The notes under the pieces: generated by a model
What the model saw: the letters and a program-made list of their open reading frames with translations, nothing else
Told to the model about the DNA's origin: nothing
The model's database searches: none
DNA from: Microplitis mediator
Lineage: Eukaryota > Arthropoda > Insecta > Hymenoptera > Braconidae
Direction of reading: 5' to 3'
Length of the DNA stretch: 64,000 nucleotides
NCBI RefSeq assembly: GCF_029852145.1
Contig: NC_079973.1
Span: 27,422,422-27,486,421, forward strand
Position numbers and translations under genes: made by a program
Shown: positions 1 through 10,402 of the stretch, piece by piece
Numbering within the stretch: position 1 is the first letter of the stretch
How the letters are laid out: each line of letters starts with the position of its first letter

Positions 1-356
1 TTAATATAAAAAAATTTTATTTTTAAATAACATTTATATATTTTAAAAGATATGTGAGCTTTTGGAGCATGAATTATTTTATCTAGATTTAGAATTTCAC
101 TTCACTAGAATTATTATAATAAATTAAAACTATAAAATATGATTAATTAATGAAAAAAAAATAAAAAATGTTATTTTAAAAATAATAATAATTTTAGTGG
201 GAAATCCTAAAATTCAAACAATTCAAAAAACCTAAAGCAATTAATTAATATTCCTGATCTAGTAAAGGAGGTTCAAATTAAAATTATCATCGTCACATGA
301 ACCAGGGTGTGTCAGGATTTAGATATATTTTTAAATAAAAATAATAAAATAAAAAC

Positions 357-776
357 CTTCTTCTCCATTAGTATCCTGTGGATCAGCTTTGATTTGTTGT
401 TTTTGTTGATTCTGTTGATTTTGCCTTGAAACAACGACATCAGGCATAACTGCATCAATAAGAGACAAAGATTCTACTATTCTCTGTTCAGTACCGTCTT
501 CTCCTATAGATATTTCAGCCTCTGTGTACTGTAATCCTTTTTGTAATATTGACAAAAGTGCTGCTGGTGGAACAAGCGCACCATTTATATTACTCTGTGA
601 TATATGAGATTCAATTCCAAACGTATATGCCGAATGTTGGAAACCTATTTATTATTAAATGACAGAATAATTAATATCAAAGCAAAGAAAGGTTATGTTT
701 GTTAATAAAATAACTCACCTGATTCTTGTAGATATCGGTATACCAAAAAGTTGACTTCATCACTCGAGAAGCTCAT
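357..776 (-). CDS. ebi: TBL1/ebi-like LisH protein, first two coding exons (runs off left edge)
   Basis: Two exons on the minus strand encode the N-terminus of a transducin beta-like 1 protein, a subunit of NCoR/SMRT corepressor complexes that links them to ubiquitin-dependent cofactor exchange in the nucleus. Exon 1 (776-719) starts at ATG with MSFSSDEVNFLVYRYLQESG, the LisH motif. Donor gtgagt. Exon 2 (644-357, acceptor atag) continues with FQHSAYTFGIESHISQ and then SILQKGLQYTEAE and SLSLIDAVMPDVV, the F-box-like segment, ending in a Gln-rich linker. The donor at its end (gttttt) is poor. The WD40 beta-propeller that should follow is not visible in positions 1-356, so it lies outside the window or is missing. 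Identity is from recognised TBL1 motifs. Whether this is the full gene or a truncated copy cannot be decided here. Confidence 0.82.
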
Positions 777-2582
777 TTTTCTTAACATTTATAAAATTAT
801 AATAACATACTCCTCAGAGTTTATTTATAAAAAGTAAATTTGCAACTGGTATATACAATATACAATACAACTAAAACGTGTATATATATTGAAGATGCGG
901 ATGTACTCAACTTTATAATGTATATATGCAAATTATAGCCTTAAAATAGGTTGAATTAGCCGTTCACTGCTCTTATAAACACACTAACTGTTTAAAACAA
1001 CATTTTTAAAACTGGTTGAAGTGATGCTGGTGATGGTGATAGTCAGAGATAGTTCGAATGTGGTATGATCCTGATTAACAGGACTTTTAAACTTTAACTT
1101 AACTGTACATCCTCAACAACACAAAATATTGTTTGTCTTTTTGCTTTATTTTTCATTTACAATCGTGCATACGTAGTCGTTTTTTTTCAGCTAAGTCCGA
1201 GAAAACTCCAATGAATCGTTAAAAATCATCACCCAAAATCGTAAACTTTTCCTCGTAGTTTTCCCAAAAAACTAGATATGGGGAACTAGTGAAAAGTTGG
1301 CGCTGCGATACGGGGAATTAAAATTATTGGGAACGAATGGTAATCGAGCACTCTGTAAAATGATATTGGTAAAAAAGGAAGTGAGAATTCTGATTCAGTC
1401 TAAAATGAATAGAGTGCGTTATGGATTTAACATATAACATACATTGGAAAATTTAAATATTACAAAAAGTTTAAATTTAATATGCAGGGTTACTATAATC
1501 TGTAAGCAGTTTTGTCTACTTTAAATTTCTTTACGTATATTTAAATGCACCTATTACTAAAAATGAGACATATAGACAAAGACATGATCACAGATAGATA
1601 AAACTTTAAAGAAAAATATATAATGAATTTCCCGAAGTGTGAATAGAGGACAATCGACTTAGGTAAATGGCAAGCACAGACTCGGCGCCTATCATTTAAA
1701 CCCTTGGTATTGTTTAGGTACTTTTACCCTTCAGTTACTTGAATCATTAACGATAAGGCACCAAGATGCCTGTAGCGATAATTACAGCTTCTATGAATAT
1801 ATATGACTATCATAAAGTTTAGTAAAGATGTTTAATGGTACTTCGAACATTACAGAAAAATAAATCCTTATGCATAAATAGAATTTTTAAATGAGGAGTT
1901 TTTAAAATCTCTTTTGAATAGAATTATAATGTTAAATATTTTGAACATAGTTCATTAGTATAGGTGTAAAATATAGATTAAAATCGATTTAAATCCCATT
2001 TCGTAAAATATTTTACAGATTACAATATATTTAAGCTCCCTTAATGTTCCTAAATTTAAGTAAATTACATAGTATTTAAAAATTCATCCGGGGAATTCCC
2101 AAAAGATCTTCGTAAACGATGTGCTGAAGTGATACTTTGGAAGGGGAACTTTTCGTCTGCGTTCTGGCAGCAGTGATGCTCAGAGATCATTTAAAAGTTG
2201 GACGTCTTTCGAATAAGTGGTTTTTAAAATATGCTGTGCTCAGTTACCATAAAACAATAAACTTGTATAATTAATTACGTCTTTCGTACACATTACGTTA
2301 AAAGTTTGTAATTAATTGTTGAGTGATAAGATTAGAAGAATTCAAGTTATTGATATTTTAGTGCGTTTCTTTTAAAAGTTATAAGTCTTTTAAATTAAGT
2401 GGTTTTTGAATATATGTAAAACTTGTTGAGCTACTGAGAAGCTGAAAATTAATATTTTGATTTAGTTGAAACTCTCCTCTATTATTCATACTTGATAAAA
2501 AAAAAATTATTGTCACCAAATTTTTTTTTGGAATTTGAGTTTTTATTTCGCTCAAATAATTATCAAGAAGATATTGATCGAA
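777..2582. other. non-coding region between divergent TBL1-like and ANK-PRANC genes
   Basis: No convincing coding sequence is seen. The stretch is AT-rich, with a somewhat less AT-rich patch around 1190-1330 and another around 2090-2210. The two flanking genes point away from each other, so both promoters should lie here. No clear TATA box or repeat family was recognised. Confidence 0.5.
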
Positions 2583-4298
2583 ATGTCATCTACTACAAGA
2601 GGCCAGTTAATGTCTGCAATTTTCGAAAATGATACTAAAAAGTGTAAAAAATTATTAAAATCAGCAAACATGTTACCACTTCCCATTTTTCGTGGAGAAT
2701 ATAATATTCTTATTAGAATGGCAGTGAGGCGTAAACATGTAAAACTGACTGAATTATTGGCAAAAAATTTCATTAAAAAAAGACACCAAAAATTGGATCG
2801 TTCTTCGAACACCCTACTCCACGATGCTGTTCGATTAGGGCAGCTCAAAGTTGTTATAATACTTGTAGGTAGAGGTGCTGATGTAAATGCAAGTACTAGA
2901 AATGGGATGACTCCTCTTCATGTTGCAGCAAAACATGGATATCTCAAGATTATGGATTTTCTTATAAGTAATGGTGCACATATGAATGCAAGATGTAAAG
3001 ACGGATATACGCCACTACACTTCGCTTGCGAATCGGCTAATCTTAAATGTGCGAGATTACTACTCAAACATAATGCTTCTGTTATTCCAACAAACGTTAA
3101 TGATATTCATCCGATTGATATTACGGTGGCTCATCTTTTTTTAAAAATGACTCAATTGTTATTGGACTATGGCGCAAGTATGGCTGTTAATAAAGGACAT
3201 GATGGATACCAATTGTCTGAAATAGGATATGAAGATGAATATTTTAGTTTATTACACTACACAGTTGCACGTCGTTCTTTACCTATGGCAAAATTATTAT
3301 TAAAATATGGAGCAGATGTAAATACTTTAAGTAAAGATGGTATATCTCCATTGCACGAAGCCGTAATGGGCCATAATATTCCAATGGTTAAGCTCTTATT
3401 AAACAACGGAGCTCTTATAAGAATAAGCAAGGATTATTGTAATCGTCAAATGTTAGTAACATATGGTCTATTTTTCAACCGATCTGGTATTCCTCCGTAT
3501 TATTGTAAGACACATTATAGTTTAGTAGATAAAAAATTAGAAATACTCAAACTACTAATTGATGCAGGAGCTAGCAGCGAGATGGAAGACCCTTCGGTGA
3601 CTCTTTTCGATTACTGTATTGGGCACGGATTCAGAAAAATTGTTAACTATCTTCTGTATCATACCAATTTAAATTTCGATAATTTAGATGATGCGCTGCT
3701 AAAACGTTCTGTTTTTGATATACGTCTAATACATCAATTTCCAGAGATTGTCAATGACACAGAGTATATAACAAAACGCGAGCTCGAATGTAAAGAACTT
3801 ACTTACGACTTGATGGCGGAAAAATATTCGAGACATTTGATAGGTTCGCCGTCGGGCAACAAGCTAAGTGTTGCAGACCTTTCCAGATTTCGAACTGCGC
3901 TTAAAGTTACAAAGGAAGAACATAAAGATAGACTTAAAAACATTAAAAACAATATTCAAGGAGTCGTGGATGAAATGAAACGTGAGAAAATAGGTAACAG
4001 TAATATTACTTTTTTTCATATTTTAATTTCTGATATGGACAAAATAATAAAGTTTGCATCAAACGAAAACTTTAGAGCGTTATGTATCGATGATTACAAA
4101 GAAAAATATTTTATATACTTTACTAAGCTAAAAAGCAAAGTAAGTTATGCCGTTAAAAAAAGCTTATCGATAGAAAAATGTAATAAGTTAGTTTATTCTT
4201 TATTTAAAAATGTACTACCATATGACTGTTGCGAAGAAATTGTTACACATTTAGATTGTGATGAATTTATAAGTAAATTTGTTTTTGATCACCAATAA
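2583..4298 (+). CDS. intronless ankyrin-repeat protein with PRANC-like C-terminus
   Basis: A 571-residue single-exon gene. The ATG at 2583 (MSSTTRGQLMSAIF) is preferred because the reading frame open further upstream has no earlier ATG. Residues about 76-340 hold at least six ankyrin repeats, recognisable by NTLLHDAVRLGQLKVV, NGMTPLHVAAKHGYLKIMDF, DGYTPLHFACESANLKCARL, SLLHYTVARRSLPMAKLL and DGISPLHEAVMGHNIPMVKL, with ADVNA/ADVNT loop motifs. A charged, helical Lys/Glu-rich stretch follows. The last 20 or so residues read NVLPYDCCEEIVTHLDCDEF, an F-box-like PRANC motif. PRANC tails follow ankyrin repeats in poxvirus, Wolbachia and some parasitoid-wasp proteins, where they are thought to engage SCF ubiquitin ligases. 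That role is inference here. There is no signal peptide or membrane segment. The intronless structure contrasts with the neighbouring host genes and fits acquisition by lateral transfer. The ankyrin call is firm; the PRANC call is less certain. Confidence 0.85.
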   Translation: MSSTTRGQLMSAIFENDTKKCKKLLKSANMLPLPIFRGEYNILIRMAVRRKHVKLTELLAKNFIKKRHQKLDRSSNTLLHDAVRLGQLKVVIILVGRGADVNASTRNGMTPLHVAAKHGYLKIMDFLISNGAHMNARCKDGYTPLHFACESANLKCARLLLKHNASVIPTNVNDIHPIDITVAHLFLKMTQLLLDYGASMAVNKGHDGYQLSEIGYEDEYFSLLHYTVARRSLPMAKLLLKYGADVNTLSKDGISPLHEAVMGHNIPMVKLLLNNGALIRISKDYCNRQMLVTYGLFFNRSGIPPYYCKTHYSLVDKKLEILKLLIDAGASSEMEDPSVTLFDYCIGHGFRKIVNYLLYHTNLNFDNLDDALLKRSVFDIRLIHQFPEIVNDTEYITKRELECKELTYDLMAEKYSRHLIGSPSGNKLSVADLSRFRTALKVTKEEHKDRLKNIKNNIQGVVDEMKREKIGNSNITFFHILISDMDKIIKFASNENFRALCIDDYKEKYFIYFTKLKSKVSYAVKKSLSIEKCNKLVYSLFKNVLPYDCCEEIVTHLDCDEFISKFVFDHQ

Positions 4299-4299
4299 A
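4294..4299 (+). terminator. AATAAA polyadenylation signal overlapping the ANK-PRANC stop codon
   Basis: The hexamer AATAAA contains the TAA stop (4296-4298). A second AATAAA-like run follows within about 15 bases, so the 3' untranslated region may be very short. Confidence 0.45.
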
Positions 4300-4972
4300 A
4301 AAAACAATAAAAAAAAAATAGTTTTTTGTTATTTCCATCTCCTATCGTCTCAGATATATAGATATAAAAATAAATCAATATATGTTTATAAAAGAAAATG
4401 TTGTTGTATAAAAGAAAATTTTGATTGAATTTTTTAATTTTAATTTCATTTTATTATGAAATAATCGTTGTCCAAGAAGTTTTATAAATTTTTTTTTCAT
4501 GAAAATTCTTAGTTAGTAACTTATTTTGAGTTAAAAAAACCACATTAAAAAAAAAAAAAATTCTTTTGCTGAAAATTTTTGAACGATCATATTCTAGCTC
4601 CATGTTCCTTTACAAATTTAGTTTAGTTAATTGCAAAGTTTTTCAAAGTTAAATTTGAAAACAATTATTTTCTATTGAAATATTTTCCCTACACTCTTTA
4701 TATAAATCAGCGGCATTTAGCTTTCAAATTTAATATATAAAAATATTACCATTTGCTGCTTCTTATCTATCGTGCTTGGTTTTCACTTTCAATTTTCATA
4801 TAGAGTACAAATTCAATCTCTGTAGAGTATTGAGAAAATTCATTTAAATGCTTCGGGAAAGCTGATTGATAGACCAGCATTTATCCCTAGAAAGGGACCA
4901 GCGACAATTTAACCCTCTCATCATTTTCTTGCACAGTCGATAATATCATTTCCTACTTGTACTTTGATACTT
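4300..4972. other. non-coding AT-rich spacer
   Basis: Nothing recognisable is seen in this stretch apart from A and T runs near 4480-4560. Confidence 0.5.
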
Positions 4973-5268
4973 TCTTGAGGACGATGACCACAATTACTTC
5001 TCAAAGTTTTTTTATTAATTTATGTTATTTGTAAAATAAAAATAAAAAATTACAGATTAATTAAAAATTTATCTCAGCACAGTAATTATAATTGCGTTAA
5101 TTGCATTTTTATTTCCAGCGAGTTTCCGAAATTTCATAAATTCTATTAGAATGACATCTTACAGAGCATTTTTAAATCTATTTTGTTTTACATGAGTACC
5201 AACACTTAAAGTGTAATAATAAAATAATGATAACAACAACTCTAACCATATTTATCTGCAGTGTTACT
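4973..5268 (+). repeat. 296-bp direct repeat, copy A
   Basis: This stretch recurs in the same orientation at 11364-11659. Aligned by eye, the copies have equal length and five substitutions (about 98% identical). They share a boundary at tcttgaggacgatg on the left and cagtgttact on the right, and the flanks do not match. No coding capacity or terminal inverted repeats were seen. Near-identity implies a recent duplication, gene conversion, or two copies of one mobile or repeat family. Confidence 0.9.
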
Positions 5269-5414
5269 ACAAAAAAAAAATCTGTCTATCGGTTGACCCT
5301 GCGGGCCAGCCCTAAAACTTCCCGCTGTTTTCGAGCTCCTTGAGCTCGTAAGCATTGTTGTGAATACATGTTGTTTGTATTCCATTGTTTTCGAATAAAC
5401 CGTTTTTTTACCAA

Positions 5415-5890
5415 TTCTTTCCCCACGATATCCCGCGAACGAATTAACCGATTGAGACGGTTGAGGTGGCAATCGAAAGCTTTTATCGAGTTCTAGAGCT
5501 AATGAGATTTTTAAATTGATCGATTCGATAGTTTCTGAAATATTCACGTAAAACAAAAAAAAACGATTTTTTTTCATTCTTTCGTCGACGATATCTCTCG
5601 AACGGATTATCCGATTAAGGCGGTTGAGGTGGCAATCGGCGCGTTTTATTGAGGTCTAGAGCTGATAAAATTTTGGGAATGGTTGGCTCAGTCGTTTCGA
5701 CGATATTTGCAAAAAACCGTTTTCTACTGTTTCTTTCGTCGACGATATCTTTTGAACGGATTATCTGATTGAGACGTTCTTGGTGGCAATCGAAAGCATT
5801 TTTCGAGTTCTAGAGCTGATTAGATTTTGGAATTGATTGATCCAACAGTTTTCACAATATCCAAAAAAAACGAAAAAAAAAATTTTTGTT
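5415..5890 (+). repeat. three diverged tandem units of about 154-162 bp
   Basis: Units start near 5415, 5577 and 5731. Each begins with a ttcttt run followed by a cgatat block, then a gaacg(g/a)atta..cgatt block, a ggtggcaatcg block and a tctagagct block, and ends in an A/T-rich spacer. Divergence between units is substantial. Chance open frames exist, but no known protein was recognised. The repeats sit inside a stretch bounded by a 12-bp inverted repeat (aacttcccgctg at 5316-5327 and its complement at 6469-6480), suggesting a composite non-autonomous repeat. Confidence 0.75.
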
Positions 5891-6037
5891 TTTTTCGTAT
5901 TTCTTAAATATCTCAGAGTTTATTTGACTAAATGGTCTAAATTTTTTTTGAAAATCTCAGTTCAGAAGATACTTTTCGAATGCCGCAAGAACCATCTAAA
6001 TCGGTTCATTCATCAAAAAGATATGAGAGGTTTACAT

Positions 6038-6200
<163 letters not shown>

Positions 6201-6256
6201 AACATACACACACACACACACACATATACAAACATACACACATACACACATACACA

Positions 6257-6338
6257 CATACATACATACATACATACATACATACATACATACATACATA
6301 CATACATACATACATACATACATACATACATACATACA
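6257..6338 (+). repeat. (CATA)n tetranucleotide microsatellite
   Basis: About 20 perfect CATA units continue from the CA array. Long arrays like this are prone to length change and assembly error. Confidence 0.97.
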
Positions 6339-6517
6339 GACATCGCTCTGAAAATGTCAGAGTAGCATCCTAGCACCTTCAAATGTCGACATATGATGAA
6401 AACCCGGTTTTTGAAAATCGGGGTGAAACCAATAATTTCCCGAATTTTTTGAAAATCGTCGATTTTCTCAGCGGGAAGTTGAAAATTTTATAAAAATTAA
6501 TTAAAATTTTTTCTGAG

Positions 6518-6865
6518 ATTGTTGACAATGATGACAATGATTTTTCAAAAATTATTGAAAGACTTAAAGTATTGGGACCCAGCTCGATAGATTTGCAAGT
6601 ACAATCGCTTTCATCACATCCTACATGTTCAGTAGAGATAATGTTACAATTTTTGAAAATGATTGAACACATGATGATGAGTAATCGCGATTTTGAGTTA
6701 TCTCAATCATATTTAGGTATATTTTTAAAAATTCATGGTACGGCTATACAAAATGATGAAAAATTTTTCAAATATTTAAGTAAATTGTCGACTGTACAAC
6801 GTAACAGTTGGAATTTATTGCGTGAAAAATTATTTTATAATATAAGCGTTGTACAATATTTTTAA
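6518..6865 (+). pseudogene. orphan terminal exon of WDR36/UTP21 (C-terminal Utp21 domain)
   Basis: An open frame preceded by a plausible acceptor (ttttttctgag) encodes about 115 residues ending in a stop. It contains LKVLGPSSIDLQVQSLSS, MLQFLKMIEHMM, NRDFELSQSYLGIFLKIH and a terminal SVVQYF, the helical C-terminal Utp21 domain of WDR36. WDR36/UTP21 is a UTPB-complex subunit of the small-subunit processome that matures 18S rRNA in the nucleolus. An AATAAA signal follows at 6889. No WD40 exons were found upstream, where tandem repeats, a CA array and the ANK-PRANC gene lie. The frame itself is undamaged, so this is an intact 3' end without its gene: a partial duplication is most likely, a distant terminal exon of a large gene less likely. 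Confidence 0.72.
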
Positions 6866-7033
6866 AAAATGTAAAATTATTATTCATAAATAAAAATAAT
6901 AATAAAATTTTTTTAATTAGAAAAAAAAAACAATTTTATTTATTTACTTATATGATATGAAAAATATTTCTGTTTATATTTTAAATATAGAAATAATGAG
7001 TTTTTATTGTTTAAATCATTTCTCGTACATACG

Positions 7034-7035
<2 letters not shown>

Positions 7036-7105
<70 letters not shown>
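7036..7105 (+). repeat. (CA)35 microsatellite
   Basis: A perfect CA dinucleotide array of 70 bases, in the short space between the WDR36 relic and the 3' end of NDC1. Confidence 0.97.
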
Positions 7106-7108
<3 letters not shown>

Positions 7109-7165
7109 TTATTTCAAATTTGAATGATGATGATAATAATAATAACAAGAGTAACAACTTGGAAC

Positions 7166-8846
7166 TTATTCTTTACAAACAAAAAATCCATTCAACTGGT
7201 CCCTGACTGATTGATCCAGAGTTAAATTATCAATGTAATCCTTGAATTTTGTTACAATTCTATAAATACTCCGTCTGTTGGCACTTCTCAGAGATGTGAG
7301 CATTTGTCTAACGTCTTTGTCATCATAATGTGGCTGTTTTTTTGTTGTTATTATCATATTCATTTTATGAAGTTTATCTAACGATTGTTTGAGAACGAGT
7401 AGCGTTTCAATTATAGCTGGTAAATTTTTTTGCACAATACCATATGGATCCTCGTGGAGAGATGCCACAGCAAGTGAAGAAATTCCATCAACAGCCCAAA
7501 TAATTGGCTGACCATTAAACATCAAGTATTGAATGTTGCTGTTATTTAGTTTACCAAAAAAATAAAAAATAATAGGCTTTGACAGTAAGTAAGATATTAA
7601 ATTTTGCCGTGTAGTTTTTATAAATTCTCCAATAAATTGTCCAATATAATTATTGCAATTTTCAGTTGGCGTAATGTCTTTTCCTACTGCTGCTGGTGTT
7701 GGAGATAAATTTTTATTTATCAAATCACGCATATGATAGGGTTGTGTTCCTAGTTTTTCAAAATACGTGACTGGTGATGTAGGCGATGTAAGTGATGTAG
7801 GTGAAGCAGCAGAGGGAGATGCTGATACTTTGTCATTTTGTTGACCAGCAGGATGTACAGTGCTATTTATTTCAACAGCAAAGTTATTTATAAATGATAA
7901 ACACTTTTCGACAATGCAATTCCAGTTGTAGGGATGTCCTCCAGGTTGGCTCAAGCTAAATAGTATTGCTCTACGTTGTTTCTCTTTCTGTGCCAGTGTT
8001 ACCAGATCCAAAAATCCTAAATGCTGAATAATGGGGACTTTGCTCATTGTCAATGCATCAGGAAGAGTTATTGTTACTTTAAGCTGTTGATTAACATTGT
8101 TGTAAAGATTTAGCTGCTGTCCAATTTCAAACTGCATCCATTCTGTTAAATAAGCTTTAAATAGTAAATGCATACTGTTTATTGTTAATCCAAATAATGA
8201 TGTATATAACCATGAATGCAATATCAATGATAAATTAAGTAATCTCCATATTGAGTCCAATGGCTGTTGTTCTTCTGTATGAATAAATAACAAAGACGCA
8301 ATAAACTTTTTTAAATATGAACCGATAAAATAATACAGTCCTATGAAATACAATGTTGGCCAAATAGCATTGATTACTGTAATTGGCACTAGATTACTGA
8401 TACCTCTGCGTACTTGAGTAAATTTCGATAGTGGTATAAGAGGAAATTGTAATCTATAAAAAACAAATATATTTATTGTTTTTGTAAAATAATAAATTCC
8501 TGTCCGTAGACTACCGAGGAGCAAAAATTAATGAACTGTACTTTCCATCTTCTAATGCCAAATGTAACCATACGAGTACAATTCCACTGATAAGATACAT
8601 AAAAATAATAATTAAATTATGTGGCGTAAATAAACGGCAGAAGATTATAAATCTGCTTTGAGCGTATGGTGAATATGAGTAATTTAAATAATTTTTACTC
8701 AAGATAATTCCTTGAAGAATAATAATTGTTGAAAAAATAACCATGTATAACCACATCTTTAAACATGTTATTATTTTCCATGTGTCTTGAAACCATGACA
8801 ATGGAGATGTCATGTCTATATTTTTAATTAAAATAACACTGCTCAT
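7166..8846 (-). CDS. NDC1: nucleoporin NDC1 (start codon unresolved, frame break near 8515)
   Basis: NDC1 is a transmembrane nucleoporin that anchors the nuclear pore complex. The N-terminal half has several hydrophobic segments. The C-terminal half carries diagnostic motifs: ILFSLSQPGGHPYNWNCIVE, QPIIWAVDGISSLAVASLHE, a YGIVQKNLPAIIETLL block, and RRSIYRIVTKFKDYI ending NGFFVCKE. Exon 1 runs to 8515 and exon 2 from 8453 to 7166. A 61-base GT-AG intron (8514-8454, gtagtc...ttttttatag) restores frame, giving 539 residues from the first in-frame ATG at 8846. However, the frame stays open without any ATG to 8924 and reads as more of the first membrane helix (RQFYILLAITASIIVQL), so the true start is probably lost or in an unseen exon. 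The intron interior, read in the downstream frame, contains TGIYYFTKTINIF, which resembles NDC1 itself. A frameshift is therefore an alternative to splicing. Confidence 0.82.
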
Positions 8847-8922
8847 AAATATTAATTGGACAATAATACTTGCAGTTATTGCCAATAATATATAAAATTG
8901 ACGCGAAAGACAAAAAAATTTG

Positions 8923-9027
8923 AATTATTATTTATTTTCTTGGAAATCGCTTAAATGAGTTTATTAAAATTACAAAGTATTTTCAAAAAAATCATTTAAG
9001 CGATTTCCAAGAAAATAAATAATAATT
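8923..9027. repeat. perfect 36-bp inverted repeat (foldback)
   Basis: Arms at 8923-8958 and 8992-9027 are exact reverse complements with a 33-base loop. The left arm abuts the position where the NDC1 reading frame meets its first upstream stop (8925-8927). The structure could be a small foldback element or a transcribed hairpin. Confidence 0.9.
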
Positions 9028-9748
9028 ACACTAAATACTCTAATTTAATCCTGGAAACAAATTATTTACTTTATTCTTGTTCTGAAAAAATTTTCTAAGC
9101 GACAATAAAGTAAATATCTACCTAATTGAACATTTGAAACTATCGAAGCTTAGTTTTACAAATAAATTTGTCATCGTCATTGCATATGTCACTTTTATTT
9201 TCATTTAAGAATTAAGAGATTAATATTATACGTTTTTATCATTCGAAATCTCCAAATCCTTTATGACTAGACGTCAGCAAATCTTCAGCGAAGAAACCGT
9301 TTTAGTACTCAGCAAACATGCACTGTCTTTAATTATACTTAGAGACGATGTCATTCTCCCAATATTTATTACATTGTTTCAAAGTATTGACGTCAATTAA
9401 TCCCCGGAACTTAGATAATACTTTAGTAGTCCAAAGTCCGTGTACTTGTAATACTAAGAATCGAGTGTCATATTTTTCTTCCCTATTTTCTGCCCTACAC
9501 TTTCTGTAACAACCAGTCGGCTGCTTCCGACCCTACTTTACACTCTAATTTATCCAGTAAAATTTCGCAAATTAGTCCTCAAACTTTATTGGCTTATTTT
9601 TTCCTACCCCTGGAGTATCCTTCGATCATTTTATAAACTGAAGACTTGGGACCCGACAGTTAGTTTTCCTTAGATCGTCTTCTTTAACGGTCATTGAATT
9701 TAAGCTTCAAAAAATAAGTCTAAAAATAAAGTGTAACCGACAGCCAAA
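9028..9748. other. intergenic region between divergent NDC1 and unknown gene
   Basis: No coding exon was recognised, including on the minus strand where a first NDC1 exon with an ATG would be expected. Base composition is mixed, and promoters for both divergent genes probably lie here. Confidence 0.45.
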
Positions 9749-10402
9749 ATGCCTAAAAGGTTGGTACAATCCTTTTTTAAAATTTTTTTAAACAAATACT
9801 AACATTATATATAATGTTAGTATTTGCTAGTATAATATATAAAATGCTATAGCATTTTAAGCAACAATCGCTTATTTTTCCTTAATTTTTTTTTTTTTAG
9901 GTTTCCATTAACCACTGCAGCACTACATAGCCAGGAAGAAGGATGTTTCCCCCGAAAACTCGACGACAATGGAGATGGTGGAGCCTGTTCCTCGAAAAAT
10001 ACTCCTGCCCAGTATCCTCTGGAAATGGGTCAGAACGGCAAGAAGACCTGCTTAGGAATCGATGCCGGTCAATCAAGTAGTTCCAGAACCTCAAAATACA
10101 AGATGAAGATAAAATATAATCAAATGGATCCTATGGAGCCAAATACATCAAAAAGAAAAAGAGAAATGACGCCTGAAAAAAAAACAATAGTGGCGGAAAC
10201 ACCAAGGAAAAGAATACAGATCAAATCCAATTTCAATATCCCGCCGGTTAAAACAACAAAAGATCCACTGGAAGGCCGAGCAATACAAATTAATGAAAAA
10301 TTTGGTATATTGGACAATGCATTCCGAGTCGTGGAGGTAGTACGACCTACAGTCGAGTTGCCAGATGAGGATACTTCCGATTCCGAATACCTGCTATTTT
10401 AA
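9749..10402 (+). CDS. small basic hypothetical protein, 170 aa, two exons
   Basis: Exon 1 (9749-9759) begins ccaaaATGCC, a good initiation context, and is joined through donor AG|gttggt to exon 2 at 9901 (acceptor after a T-run, tttttttttag). The product begins MPKRFPLTTAALHSQEEG and stops at 10400-10402. Features seen are a Ser-rich segment, a basic central stretch (TSKRKREMTPEKKT and TPRKRIQIKS) resembling nuclear localisation signals and SP/TP-type phosphorylation sites, and an acidic C-terminus ending DEDTSDSEYLLF. I do not recognise the family. The composition would suit a nuclear regulator, but that is inference. It lies divergent to NDC1, inside the stretch bracketed by the 296-bp repeats. 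Confidence 0.62.
9793..9826. repeat. 34-bp perfect palindrome in intron 1 of the hypothetical gene
   Basis: The sequence equals its own reverse complement across all 34 bases, centred at 9809/9810. A second perfect palindrome of 20 bases lies at 9840-9859, 13 bases downstream. Both are in the 141-base intron 9760-9900. Confidence 0.9.

Noticed and set aside
5242..5577. 111-residue minus-strand open frame
   Set aside because: It crosses the 296-bp repeat and the tandem repeat units and resembles no known protein.
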